Shown here piece after piece: positions 11,181 to 21,103 of a DNA stretch of 64,000 nucleotides. Source of the stretch: Druceiella hillmani (lineage: Eukaryota > Arthropoda > Insecta > Lepidoptera > Hepialidae); contig JAYKKI010000006.1 of NCBI GenBank assembly GCA_039881145.1, positions 6,642,501-6,706,500 of the forward strand, in the 5' to 3' direction. The notes below the pieces were generated by a model that was given only the letters and a program-made list of their open reading frames with translations, searched no databases and was not told where the DNA came from. Each line of letters opens with the position of its first letter. Positions within the stretch are counted from its first letter, which is position 1. The position numbers and the translations under genes are program-made.

Positions 11181-12106
11181 GCGCTTCAATTTTATCATTA
11201 CACTTCTAATTAAAGGAAAATATCTAAATAAATGCTTGATGACAATGATGACAAGATTTTAGTTGTCCGTACCCAGAATATAAAATATCCATTTGATTTA
11301 AGCTCAATAAAGTCAGACCGAATGCATTTTGTATCATCTGTCCATTTATTTATTTTTATTTAATTTCCAATTCAATATTGGAAATGTGTAAAATTAGGAT
11401 TTTCTGTAGTAAGTGTTTGTCTGATTGTCTTGTAGTAAGTATTTTTTCAATTTAATGCAAAATAACTATCGTGTCATATATAGAAAATTTGCTTTTAATG
11501 CACAAAAAATTAGGTATGAGCTCAGTACAGCAAAAATAATAATTTTAGTATTTTTTTAATTTAAAAGGTAATCATAAAAAATGTCATATTTAAAAATACG
11601 ACTCAGTATTTCAAAAATTGATTTTAAAAAAATTACTTACAATAAATATCTTTATTTTGTTATTGGTGAAGTATTTTTCACTATTTTCACTTTAAATTTA
11701 AAATTATAAACTACACATTCAACAAACATCCAAACAGAAATGATAATAGTAATAATTTACAAAGTATTAAAAAGGTAAATAAATATGATCTTTAAATATT
11801 TAGTTTATGATTTAAAAGTTTTTTAAATTATTCTTTACTTATTTTAAATTTCTTGTATTTTTTAAGGATGATAAACAATGAAATTCCCATTGTTGCTAAA
11901 ATATATTTGTTCCCCATTATTAATTTATAATTTAAAAAAATCATAAACTAGAGATTTAATAATAGTTTTTAAGGTTGATAGAATTTAATGTTTTTGTTAA
12001 TATTATGTAAGATAGACGTCATCTTTTCAAAATTTTGTAAATTATTATTAATCTTTTATTTCACTTTTCCTCTTATTATCACCATTCATAATTATATGTT
12101 TGTTTT
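11181..12106. other. very AT-rich non-coding DNA
   Basis: No gene is seen. At about 11,671-11,705 the words TTTTTCACTATTTTCACTTTA and ATTATAAACT resemble one arm of the hairpin at 12,107-12,188, so this may be a third, single-arm copy of that sequence. Confidence 0.45.
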
Positions 12107-12188
12107 TTGCAATTTTTTTCACTATTTTTACTTTAAATTTATAATATATAATTATAAATTTAAAGTAAAAATAGTGAAAAAATTGCAA
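12107..12188. repeat. near-perfect 38-bp-arm inverted repeat (hairpin)
   Basis: The left arm 12,107-12,145 (TTGCAATTTTTTTCACTATT and on to ATAAT) is complementary to 12,151-12,188 over essentially its full length, with one base of length difference and a loop of about five bases. It is very AT-rich. As RNA it would fold into a long hairpin. It may be a minimal foldback MITE; the related single arm near 11.67 kb supports a repeated origin. Confidence 0.85.
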
Positions 12189-12504
12189 TATAAGAAATGT
12201 GGTCTTATTGCAATTTTTTTATTCAATTAACTTTTCATAATAAAATAATGACTACAGAGACCTATTTTTTTTAAATACGTTGTTTTTATGTATATTCTTT
12301 CATTAAGACATCAGTGAAATTGGGATTTTTGTTAAAATGCACTGGTTGCAGAAGTAAACATAACAATATACGTATGTAAATTATATTATCTATGACAATA
12401 TTTAACAGGCGCCTTTAAATATTTCAATTTCTACTACTGTGAGCGCTGCGGTCGATTTCGTTATCCCCACTCTATAGTACGCATCTGGCCAATATATTAA
12501 TACG

Positions 12505-12800
12505 TGAAGAGAAAACTTTGAACACTTTTTAAGCATATCGCGCGCACGCAGCAATGTGAGATTTGGCATAGTTTAAGTTTATATGCAGAAGAGTGCTGCA
12601 TAAGTTGCTGCTGTGACTTTTAGGTGATTTCAAATGTTTCTTTTTCAATTGTCTGTGGAGTGTATGTCAAGGTAAAAAAGCGTTAATTTATGACACGCTA
12701 ATGACGTATTTATGCATATTCTCAGCTGACAAGTTAAAAAGCAGCAAAACTAAGAAAACAAAATTACACTTATTTGACAAAAGAACCTCAATAACGTGAT
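12505..12800. repeat. dispersed repeat, copy B (partner at 5.9-6.3 kb)
   Basis: It shares ordered blocks with 5890-6345 (AATGTGAGATTTGG, GTGGAGTGTATGTCAAG, TTTGACAAAAGAA) in the same orientation, 6.6 kb apart. It lacks the middle part of copy A. No coding potential is visible. Confidence 0.7.
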
Positions 12801-12959
12801 ATATAACTATGATGTTTTATGAATTATTGTCCAATTTCGACCAAAAGGCAACAAATAGTTATGAGAAAATGCAGAACTACGTTTATGAAGGTAAAATATA
12901 TCTGGAAATACCTTAATTAAATAATTTACTTGTACCCGTACGAAGCCGGGGCGGACGTT

Positions 12960-12962
<3 letters not shown>

Positions 12963-13046
<84 letters not shown>
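12963..13046. repeat. TA microsatellite, about 84 bp
   Basis: TA dinucleotides with a short ACACATATACA interruption near 12,995-13,006. It directly precedes the inverted-repeat element at 13.08 kb. Confidence 0.95.
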
Positions 13047-13050
<4 letters not shown>

Positions 13051-13076
13051 ACATACAGTTTAAGATGTCATTTGAG

Positions 13077-13243
13077 TTAAAACGGTTTACTCTCTATCCA
13101 CCTTGCACAACCAGCAAAGAGAGAGGCCCTATAAGAATAATTCGAGAAAGACATACTAAGCGGTAGTTCTGTTTCGCTTTCCCCTATAGGGGCCTTTCCC
13201 TCTGCTTATCTTTTAAGATGGATGGCGAGTAAAGCGCTTTAGA
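13077..13243. mobile_element. MITE-like inverted-repeat element, GC-richer than its flanks
   Basis: The left arm (GGTTTACTCTCTATCCACCTT, then AGCAAAGAGAGAGGCCCTATA) pairs with the reverse complement of the right arm (CGCTTTACTCGCCATCCATC, then AGCAGAGGGAAAGGCCCC). Each arm is about 60 bp at roughly 75% identity. A CCCCTATAGGGG palindrome sits at the inner edge of the right arm. There is no open frame and no clear target-site duplication. Confidence 0.6.
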
Positions 13244-14337
13244 TAACGAGTTACTCTGATAAATAAATTATTTTTTGTTTGCCTCATACACCGAAATTGA
13301 AGGAATTACATTTATTTACTTGAAGAGTAGGTACTATGCTTTGGAGAGGTCTCTTTTTATAATTTTCATAACAGTAAGACATAATTCATTCACTATAAAT
13401 GTTATTTATAATACCATTTTATCAATTCTAAAAACAGACGTCAATTGGAGGTAAAGACGTGGTTACTTTTTAGTGTTCGATTTTATGGTACCTAAAACGT
13501 AAGGTTTTCTCACCATTTGTTTTAATGTTAGAATTTATTAATAACTATATTATTTTCTTCCTATCTTGTTACATCATTTTAGCTTTGTTTATTGATATTT
13601 TGATTAATAGTCTGATATAATTTGCTAGGAATTTGCTATAAAGTAGGTGCTAAGCACGATTGGCATAATGATATAATAAATATGATGGGTAATTTAGGAA
13701 TATTAGAAATTAGTATTTTACTTGTTAATTATTCGATTATTTGACAATGATGTATACCGAGAAAAACGTTTATTACAGAGAGGAAACGCCGTGTAAGTGA
13801 CCTTATAAGAATTTCATTCTTAAAGGTCCGTACTCAAATCGTAATAATTTTGTCATGTTTGTGTGTGTGTCCGTGTGTGTTACACCCTTGTAGTTTTTAG
13901 AGTTTTTATTTTACGTAATGAAAATCGCAAGTATATTCTTGAGATAAAGATCTACGTTAATACGCATTTTCTTTTTTTCTATTTTTAAGGTACCTTAAGC
14001 GTATAAAATTTTGTCGAGTTATCACTAGAAAGGCCTTTTCAAATGGAATGTAGGTCCCATCTACCGATTGTAGTTTTTTTATTTCAGTTTATGGAATACG
14101 GTTTAAATTCGTTTCAATGTTTCACACTTTCCTCCCATTTATAAACAAGGCTACGTGAAAATCTGGAAAAAAACCCCGAGGGTAGGTTTCGATGAGTACT
14201 TTTAAATAAAATAATTTCGGCTGAATTGCCTCAACAATTACAACTACGGAACTTTATTTTGTGCGTACACCGATACGCTCGTGTTTGTCTTTATCTCCTT
14301 TTGAGGCAATGTACCCTGAAATATATATTTTCTTTAA

Positions 14338-14556
14338 TATAAATATATTTTCTAATATTTTTACAGACAAAATAAATATTCATTTAGAATACAAAATTAT
14401 TTTTACAGTTGATTTAAGTAATTTGTATCGAGTTTTTAAAAAAAAGTAGAGTCTAGTAAGCTGTGATAATTTTCCTTTAAATTTTGTTATGCGTATATTA
14501 TAAATATTTTTTAAACATTCAAAAATAGCTCTTTAGCTTGTGGGGAGTGGAAACAT
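14338..14556 (+). repeat. left arm of a long inverted repeat
   Basis: About 220 bp matches the reverse complement of 15,508-15,735 at roughly 75-80% by eye. Shared blocks are GACAAAATAAATATT, CAGTTGATTTAA, TCGAGTTTTT, CTGTGATAATT, TTTTGTTATG, ACATTCAAAAATAGC and AGTGGAAACA, all in the same order. The arms may be two oppositely inserted copies of one repeat or the ends of one foldback element of about 1.4 kb. Confidence 0.75.
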
Positions 14557-14724
14557 GATATTATATGCGAATCTACGGTAGACTATCAAAGAAGTTTGAA
14601 GAATAATTAGTTGATCAAATATTTTCAAAGTTGAACTAGTATGTGTTGATTTGAAAAGTTTGTAAACGATTTCATGATTAAATTTACACATACTATCTGA
14701 CTAATGATAATTATCTGTCTTTAA

Positions 14725-15000
14725 CCAACTGCCTCCACCCGATAAGGATACACCGTTTACATTTAAAGTGCGGCACATTAAACATTTAGAAGCGCGCCCC
14801 GCGGCGCGCCTTTGAACGATCTCGCGGTTTCTACGATAGTATCTGCCTTTATTATTTATTCAGCAATTGACTTAATAAGGTTAATAGCCTTGCGTGCAGT
14901 GCTGGAGGGAAGAAAGCATAGTCCAATTAATTAGACCGGGTAATAAGAGCGCATAACTGTGGTGTTTCTGTTTCGCGATGCAATTGGGGGTTACAACATT
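14725..15000. promoter_or_regulatory. GC-rich island, candidate conserved non-coding element B
   Basis: Unlike its neighbours this stretch has GC-rich words, including a near-palindromic GCGCGCCCCGCGGCGCGCC at 14,792-14,810. It carries ATTATTTATTCAGCAATT (14,851-14,868), exactly as in the island at 3.4 kb, followed in both by a GGTTAAT- or GGTAATT-type word, then GCC, then AAGCAT, then an AATTA-type site (CCAATTAATTAGA here). No long frame crosses it. It lies between the two arms of the long inverted repeat. Enhancer function is inferred from composition and duplicated layout only. Confidence 0.4.
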
Positions 15001-15507
15001 TCATAAGTACCTGAATAGATATAATTATTTCGCTAACAAGTACTCAACTATTATCTTTATAGCAGATAGTATCAGTTACCGTTATCTAACGATATCCAGG
15101 GTTACAATGTAATTTCTTTTGACAGGAGTCGTTTGAAAATACGACTTTTCTCTATTTTCTGACGTCATTAGGATTCCATACCTAAGTTAGGATCATTTAT
15201 AGTTTTGGCATATCCATCTGTCTGTATGTTACAACCGTTTTATGCGCCAACTATTACTGTTATGGAGTAGAAATTTGGTACGGTTATTCATATTTATAAT
15301 GCCTACAAAGTTATAAATCTTTTAAATTTTTTTTGGTTTGCCTATTTTACATGTAAAGTGAAGATATTTTTTTAATTTACAGTGAAGGTTGTCATTGAAT
15401 AGATCTTTATATATATTGAGGGTATGTTACGAGCACTTTTTCTATACAAGGAATATTTTACCAAATATTAAAATTTAAAATGTTCATTTTTCAGAAAACA
15501 GTTCGTG

Positions 15508-15735
15508 TTTCCACTATGTACCAGCTAAATGGCTATTTTTGAATGTTTGAAAAGTATTTATAATACACACATAACAAAATTGGAATGACAATTATCACAG
15601 TAATAAAATAGACTACTTTTTTTAAAAAACTCGACACAAATTATTTAAATCAACTGCAAAAATAACTTTGTATTATAAGCAAATATTTATTTTGTCGGGA
15701 AAATATTAGAAAATGTATTTATATGTTTACATTGT
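15508..15735 (-). repeat. right arm of the long inverted repeat
   Basis: This is the inverted partner of 14,338-14,556, separated from it by about 950 bp. It reads GTTTCCACTATGTACCAGCT, then GCTATTTTTGAATGTTTGAA, then AACTCGACACAAATTATTTA on the plus strand. No gene is encoded. Confidence 0.75.
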
Positions 15736-15876
15736 GAGAAATAATATTAATATTTGAAAATAGTTTAATAGAAAAATTACATACTTTTTAATATTTATAT
15801 GTGTTTAAGTATGTAGAAACCCTTGTAGTGTGAATTGTACTTAAGCAAGCTTATTATTTTAACTACTTAAAGTTGT

Positions 15877-15914
15877 CTGTCATAACCCCTTAGACCTGTC
15901 ATAACCCCTTAGAC
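15877..15914. repeat. 19-bp exact tandem duplication
   Basis: CTGTCATAACCCCTTAGAC occurs twice back to back. It is identical in both copies, so the duplication is recent or conserved. Confidence 0.9.
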
Positions 15915-16715
15915 CGCAGAGAGATGATAAATTTTTCAGAATGTGAATCTTAATATTATTGTAAGAAATTGACTTAGCTTAACCATGCAAAGTGGATAAT
16001 TTAAAGGGACTAGTCTAGACTTTTGCCGATTTTAGTGTAGAACGGTACTATGTCAAATAAAGGACTGTTCAATGTGCCCGTGTCAGTATTTGGTAAAATA
16101 AAAAATGTACATAAATAAAATGCCTGCAGTTGAAAGAAGATAGTTGTAAAACCTGCATTCAAAAAAGGCATTTATGAGATGCAAATATTCTGGATATTGT
16201 AATTTTACATCTGATATTCAGATGCCAGTCATATAAAGTCTATTTCATAGGATTTACTACATAAGGTTTTAGGGCACTCTCAAACTATTACTAAACTACT
16301 AAACTAGTCTCAAACTATTATGGATAATAAATGGACTGCAAGGCTGACTATAATATATTTATATGTTTCTGCTATAAGAGATTAAAATCAATTTGTAAAT
16401 TCATAAAAAATTGCGACTTATATGATATTTCCACGCATACTTGCGCACGTTAGATCCAGTGCGCTAAATAAAGAAAAATTACACGTGACCCTTTAGGCAA
16501 TGGGATGTCTGTAATTTTGATTCCATGCCAAAAGTTATAAATTTGCTTAGACCAATGCATGTTTTAATTCAGCCATAACCAGTTTAAATCAAATTTATAA
16601 AAGGTTATAATTGTCTAATTAATAATAAGCTCAAGTCTAGCCAGACATTAAAACCAGACTGCAATAAGGAAATAGTAGAATATAAAAATAATAATGAATA
16701 TAGGGGTAGAAAATA
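15915..16715. other. AT-rich non-coding DNA
   Basis: No open frame over 60 residues, no inverted repeat and no transposon motif was recognised. Phrases at 16,480-16,640 have the look of old repeat tails but match nothing else in the window. Confidence 0.4.
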
Positions 16716-16911
16716 ATTTTAAAGGAGTAATAAAAGAAGCGAAATATTGTATGGTGCGTTACCTTAGCTTTCGTCGTTCTATATTTTCTTCCCGTCTCAT
16801 TCTTTCAGTGAATACATTATTAGCTTTTCAAAAGCTCTTTTGTTAATTACCGTTTTGATAAATGGCAAGAATTTATTTTGCTTTAATATTTACTACCATT
16901 CAGAAAAAGTT

Positions 16912-17357
16912 GTATAATTGGATGGAAGTTAAAATTAACGTTAAGTTAAATTTAATTCCATGTTGGAGGATTTTTGTAAGCTTGAATTTGTAAAATAGTT
17001 TCTAGTAGTTTCTTTCCGTAACTTATTTTGAGTTATGGAAAATTAAGCGTTTTTAAATATTGTTAAGCGACGGTGTAAATTAAACATATTATTAACTACC
17101 ACGTTCTTTATCGAATTGTGATTGTGCTATGATTGTTTAATTTTCATCTCCAGTGGTTGTGGGGTAAACATTTTTAATTTATTAGGCGAATCTTAATTTT
17201 TTTCTGGGTGAAATGTTCTAAGTTTGTAGACAAAAAATTGTAAGTTCTGTATATTTATATAAAGTGCCACATTTAACATTTCGCTTAAATTGGGCATAGG
17301 TTTAGGTGCTAAATAAATGGACAAACATATTGGTACATATTAATTTCTTTATAATTT
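16912..17357 (+). repeat. direct repeat of about 430 bp, copy 1
   Basis: It aligns along its length with 20,684-21,103 in the same orientation, at an estimated 80-85% identity. Shared blocks include AATGGAAGTTAAAATTAACG-type sequence, GGAAAATTAAGCGTTTTTAA, TTTATTAGGCGAATCTTAA, AAGTGCCACATTTAA and AAATAAATGGACAAACAT. No frame is conserved between the copies. It is a dispersed repeat or a segmental duplication; the family is not recognised. Confidence 0.85.
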
Positions 17358-17789
17358 CTTTTTTGTAGACTATTAACGCAAATCTTTTTTTTTTCTTGGT
17401 TGTAAAAAAAAACCGTCAAAAAGTCAAACCCGTTATAAGTGGCTTTTAATACCCTTTAGATTTTTTTTTCAGTCTTACCTGCCCTTGGTCTGCTTCATAG
17501 CTATGAATATTAAAAGTACTGAGTATTTTGACTTGATATAACCAGCGGTTAGGCGTTCGCCTTAGTGGTTAATTTCACTTGACATTATAAATTCGAGGAA
17601 GGAATTGTCCAAGATAAAAATGCCATAGATTAAGACAGAGAAAATGATTGTTTAGACTACTTTTTTCTTGATATTGTTGGAGTTGAGTCTTATTACTATT
17701 TTACAAATTATAGTGTTCTCAGAATTTACTTCTTGTAGCTTTTTTCCTTGCATGTAATAAATATAAGTTCGAATAAACACAATCGATAT

Positions 17790-18060
17790 CTATCACATGC
17801 GTCGTCCAGTTAATTTGACGTGATACATAGTACATTAAAGATTTTTTTTTCTTTGACTATATTAAACCGTCGATTGTTAATTGATCTAACGGTTAATCAC
17901 ATTTTAGAAGAGAAGAGGCATCGTAATTTGCGCTTATTGCCTTGTTTAATTAATCGAACGGCGTCTCTTCCTCCTGCCTACCTGGTCCAATTATCCCAGT
18001 CGCGGATTAAATATTGAGGATGGTAATTATTGTAGGAGTCGCCAGATCGTTTGATGTGGA
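17790..18060. other. GC-richer stretch with homeodomain-like words
   Basis: Higher GC than its surroundings, with CCAGTTAATTTGACG, TTTAATTAATCGAACGGCG and CCAGTCGCGGATTAAATATT. Short open frames on both strands (17,820-18,017 and 18,027-18,248) have no recognisable motif. It could be regulatory; this is weak inference. Confidence 0.25.
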
Positions 18061-18390
18061 TATTCCAAGACGAGGTCGAAGCAGATTTTTAAATATTTAT
18101 AATGTGCGCTATCTAAATGTAAGCATTCTATTTTTATCGCATGATTTAACCTTTGTTTTATGACAGAGAAGAAAACTTGATTGTTGCAGATTAAATCGTA
18201 TGTTAAATCTACCCCTTTTTTAACTTTGTCAAAATGTATGATCTGCAAATGTTTGCGCTTTTACTTTTTTTTAATGTATTATAAAGGCATTGTACTTCTA
18301 CTAGTGCTACAGATTAAATTTGTCTCGTACATTTTCCTTATACTTTTAAATGGAATTTACAATTTTTTTTATTGTACATGTGTTTTTTAG

Positions 18391-18528
18391 GTAAATACAT
18401 TTTGTAATATACAAGGGACAGAGAGCAGTGAGTAGGGCCTACCTAAGGGTACCTGAGTGTATACGCCCGCGGTCTGATGGAGCACGCAATACGGACCCAG
18501 GAGGGAGGTGTTTGACCTCGTGGTGAGG
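18391..18528 (+). other. possible non-coding or terminal exon
   Basis: A GC-rich block (GGCCTACCTAAGGGTACCTG, CGCCCGCGGTCTGATGG) is preceded by a pyrimidine-rich tract ending TGTTTTTTAG and followed by GTGAG with GTAAGCAATT, a strong 5' splice-site word. One frame is open across most of it but ends in TGA at the putative donor, so a coding exon is not established. It could equally be part of an old repeat linked to the LINE fossil nearby. Confidence 0.25.
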
Positions 18529-18816
18529 TAAGCAATTGGCAGTTTTAGTTTGGGTGGATTAATTTTTTTGCCTGACTTTGTATTTTATATATCGATAGAT
18601 AGATAGATTTAAATATCGATAGTTTAATCTGTCCGTTTTTAAGGGTGTGTACCACAGGTACTTTAATTAAATTTGCTTCTAGGACCAATAATTTTCGAGT
18701 TAACTACTTTCCCGCAGCTTTTATCTATTCCTGTACATTCAGACTGGGTATGTGTTGCAGCTGTGGTTTATCTCAGCTTATTTGTCAGTTTTCCTCTTTT
18801 AAGGGTACCTCTCAAA

Positions 18817-19246
18817 CTACTGAAGGCTGGCAGCCAGCTCCGTGTATTTGGTTTTGTCTTTGATAAGGCGAAAGAGTTCGGCGGCACTAGTAATTACTAT
18901 CCATTCTCGGATGTTGTGCAACGGACTTCCTTTTACGACCGAGTTATTTTTTATCTCATCATTATTAATTGTAATTTTTCCCACCATCATTAATTGCAAT
19001 AGCTCATATCTGTCATGTCTGATCACTTGCCCAACATATGAAATTTTACGTTGTTTAATAGTTTACAATAGCTTGCGTTTCTGGCCCATCCGTTGCAAAA
19101 CTTCCTTACAGATGACTTTCTGAGCCCAAGATGTAGATATCATGCGTCTGTAGATTCATATTTTGAATGGTTCCATAGGTTTCATGAGATATGCCTTACT
19201 GATCCAGACCTTGCATCCATATAGATGTGTTAGCCAAATGTAGCAC
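18817..19246 (-). pseudogene. LINE ORF2 C-terminal fossil
   Basis: On the minus strand one frame runs CYIWLTHLYGCKVWI, then IYRRMISTSWAQKVI, EVLQRMGQKRKLL, TIKQRKISYVGQVIRHDRYE and LLQLMMVGKI. It finishes near a Trp (REW), SAAELFRLIKDK and a TAG stop. This is the usual end of many insect LINE polymerase proteins: L-Y-G-C-E-x-W, Y-R-R-M-L-x-I-S-W, E-V-L-x-R-M, I-x-x-R-K-L-x-Y-x-G-H-x-x-R. About 143 codons are covered, with at least two internal stops and a rewritten stretch where the Arg-rich linker should be. The 3' region of the element should lie at lower coordinates. The clade cannot be fixed here. Confidence 0.85.
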
Positions 19247-20039
19247 TAGATAGGACAAAATCACAGTGGGATTTTAATGTTACGATTGCAGAGTACCTTT
19301 TTCATTGCTTTTTTGTTAGTAATACTTTATTTGTTAGTAATCAGAGGTCAAAATAATTTATATTCACCTACATTGTGCTGTATCATTAACAATGAAGTAA
19401 TTGCAATTATGAATTCTGTAATATAAGTCTGTTATTTTTTATGATAAATGACTGGTTTCTAAGTTAGACTTATTATAGTAAATACTAATAATAATGAAAT
19501 CATTTTAAATTTAGTGTGTGTAAAAATAAAAAAATGTTAAGCCCGCTAGTTGCTTTTGAGCATAGTAATTTGACAATACCATTTTTTAATTTCTTATGTT
19601 AAAATTTAGTGGGGGCCGGAGAGTTAAGTTAATTTATTCGATAAAACAAAAGAGCTAATGAAATGTCTATATGGTACATACAATTACAGTTTAACGGCCA
19701 TCCTATACCTTATATGTTAATATCGTTTAAACAACTTGTACTGTAAAATTTTAGAGACAAACATAAAGACGTAATACACGCATGCATGTATATTGATTAC
19801 TACGAGTATATTGCTAAACGACACCGACGTGTCACTCTTTGGCGTGTCGCAGTCGAGGAAAAATGTTTTCACAGAATACGTTGTCTCTTATGTCAGTCAA
19901 AACAAGGACAAAGTTTATTATGTTGTAAACAAATACAGTGACAGTTATATGTGTCAAACCTATTTGTTTTACTTTACATGAAATATACGAGAGCACGTAC
20001 TTGTTCATGGATATTAAATACGGTTTAGAAAAACTATAT

Positions 20040-20300
20040 AACTACATCAGTCCCATTCCTAGAAATAGATGCGGTAGTCTGATAAATCTCTTGGTAATTG
20101 GCAAGGTGGGAGAGAAAGAGAGAACGGAATCCCAGGCGTTAGTCCGGTCAGATTCGCATCTCATTAATCAACAATGTCGGTAATGAGATTTATAATGCAT
20201 AGAAGAGAGCAAAGTGAAGAGACGTAATTTGCAAGAAAGCGATCCGTAGAGGCCATTACCCTCAGTACTGAGGAGTACGACCCAATAAGCAGGAGTAAAA
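20040..20300. promoter_or_regulatory. GC-richer island with paired TAAT sites, candidate regulatory element
   Basis: GC rises well above the flanks. ATCTCATTA at 20,158-20,166 is mirrored by TAATGAGAT at 20,181-20,189, giving an inverted pair of homeodomain-type TAAT cores with a 14-bp spacer. The two overlapping frames (19,938-20,183 plus and 20,168-20,383 minus) have no known domain. Regulatory function is inference. Confidence 0.35.
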
Positions 20301-20683
20301 GTTTGGAAATAAGTGCGCATGAATAAACTTTTTTTACAATGATTGCACTCGCGAACCGAGATGTGATGTGATTTATTAGCCAATATATTTTTGAATTATA
20401 CTACATATCGTGTCAATTTATAAATGCACTGTAACTGTGGCTGACTTGAAGAAATTTCTCCTGTAGCTAGATTTTAGTCAGATGTAAATATTCATCGCAG
20501 TAAATAAATAAATAAAAATATTTTACTTCATTTATTGCAGACATGTCTAAAGTGTATGTTTTTTAATGACTATCTTTTGACTGCGAATTCGTTCGTACTG
20601 TCTAGTAATATACGGATCACTTTCGATGGCATGATTTAATCTAAAGTTTAGTGCTATCTATCGGACCGTTGCACAATTGAACG

Positions 20684-21103
20684 GTATAATTGAATGGAAG
20701 TTAAAATTAACGATGTGAAGTATTTTTGTACGTTTAATTTTTTAAATTAGTTTCTAGTTTATGTTTCTCTCCGTAACTTACTTTAAGTTACGGAAAATTA
20801 AGCGTTTTTAAATATTATTAAACGACGGTGAACATTAAACATATTCACTACCACGTTCTTTATTGAACTGTGATTGTTGAATTTTCATCTACAGTGGCTG
20901 TGGGTAGTAAACATTTTTAATTTATTAGGCGAATCTTAAATTTTTTTCTGTGCGTAGTGTTCTAAGTTTTGCAGGCAAAAAATTATAAGTACTGGATATT
21001 TATAAAAAGTGCCACATTTAAAATTCCATTTAAATTGGGCAGAGGTTTACGTGCTAAATAAATGGACAAACATGTTGGTACATATTCATTTTTTATAATT
21101 TTG
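20684..21103 (+). repeat. direct repeat of about 430 bp, copy 2
   Basis: Partner of 16,912-17,357, offset 3772 bp, same orientation. It has small deletions relative to copy 1, such as the loss of the TGTGCTATGATTG region. It ends at the same AAATAAATGGACAAACAT word. Confidence 0.85.

Noticed and set aside
17545..17620. tRNA- or SINE-like phrase GGCGTTCGCCTTAGTGGTTA
   Set aside because: It looks like a tRNA A-box region, but the B-box (GGTTCGANNCC) is not present in usable form and no cloverleaf can be drawn.
18842..19123. 93-residue plus-strand frame
   Set aside because: It is the antisense shadow of the LINE fossil read on the minus strand.
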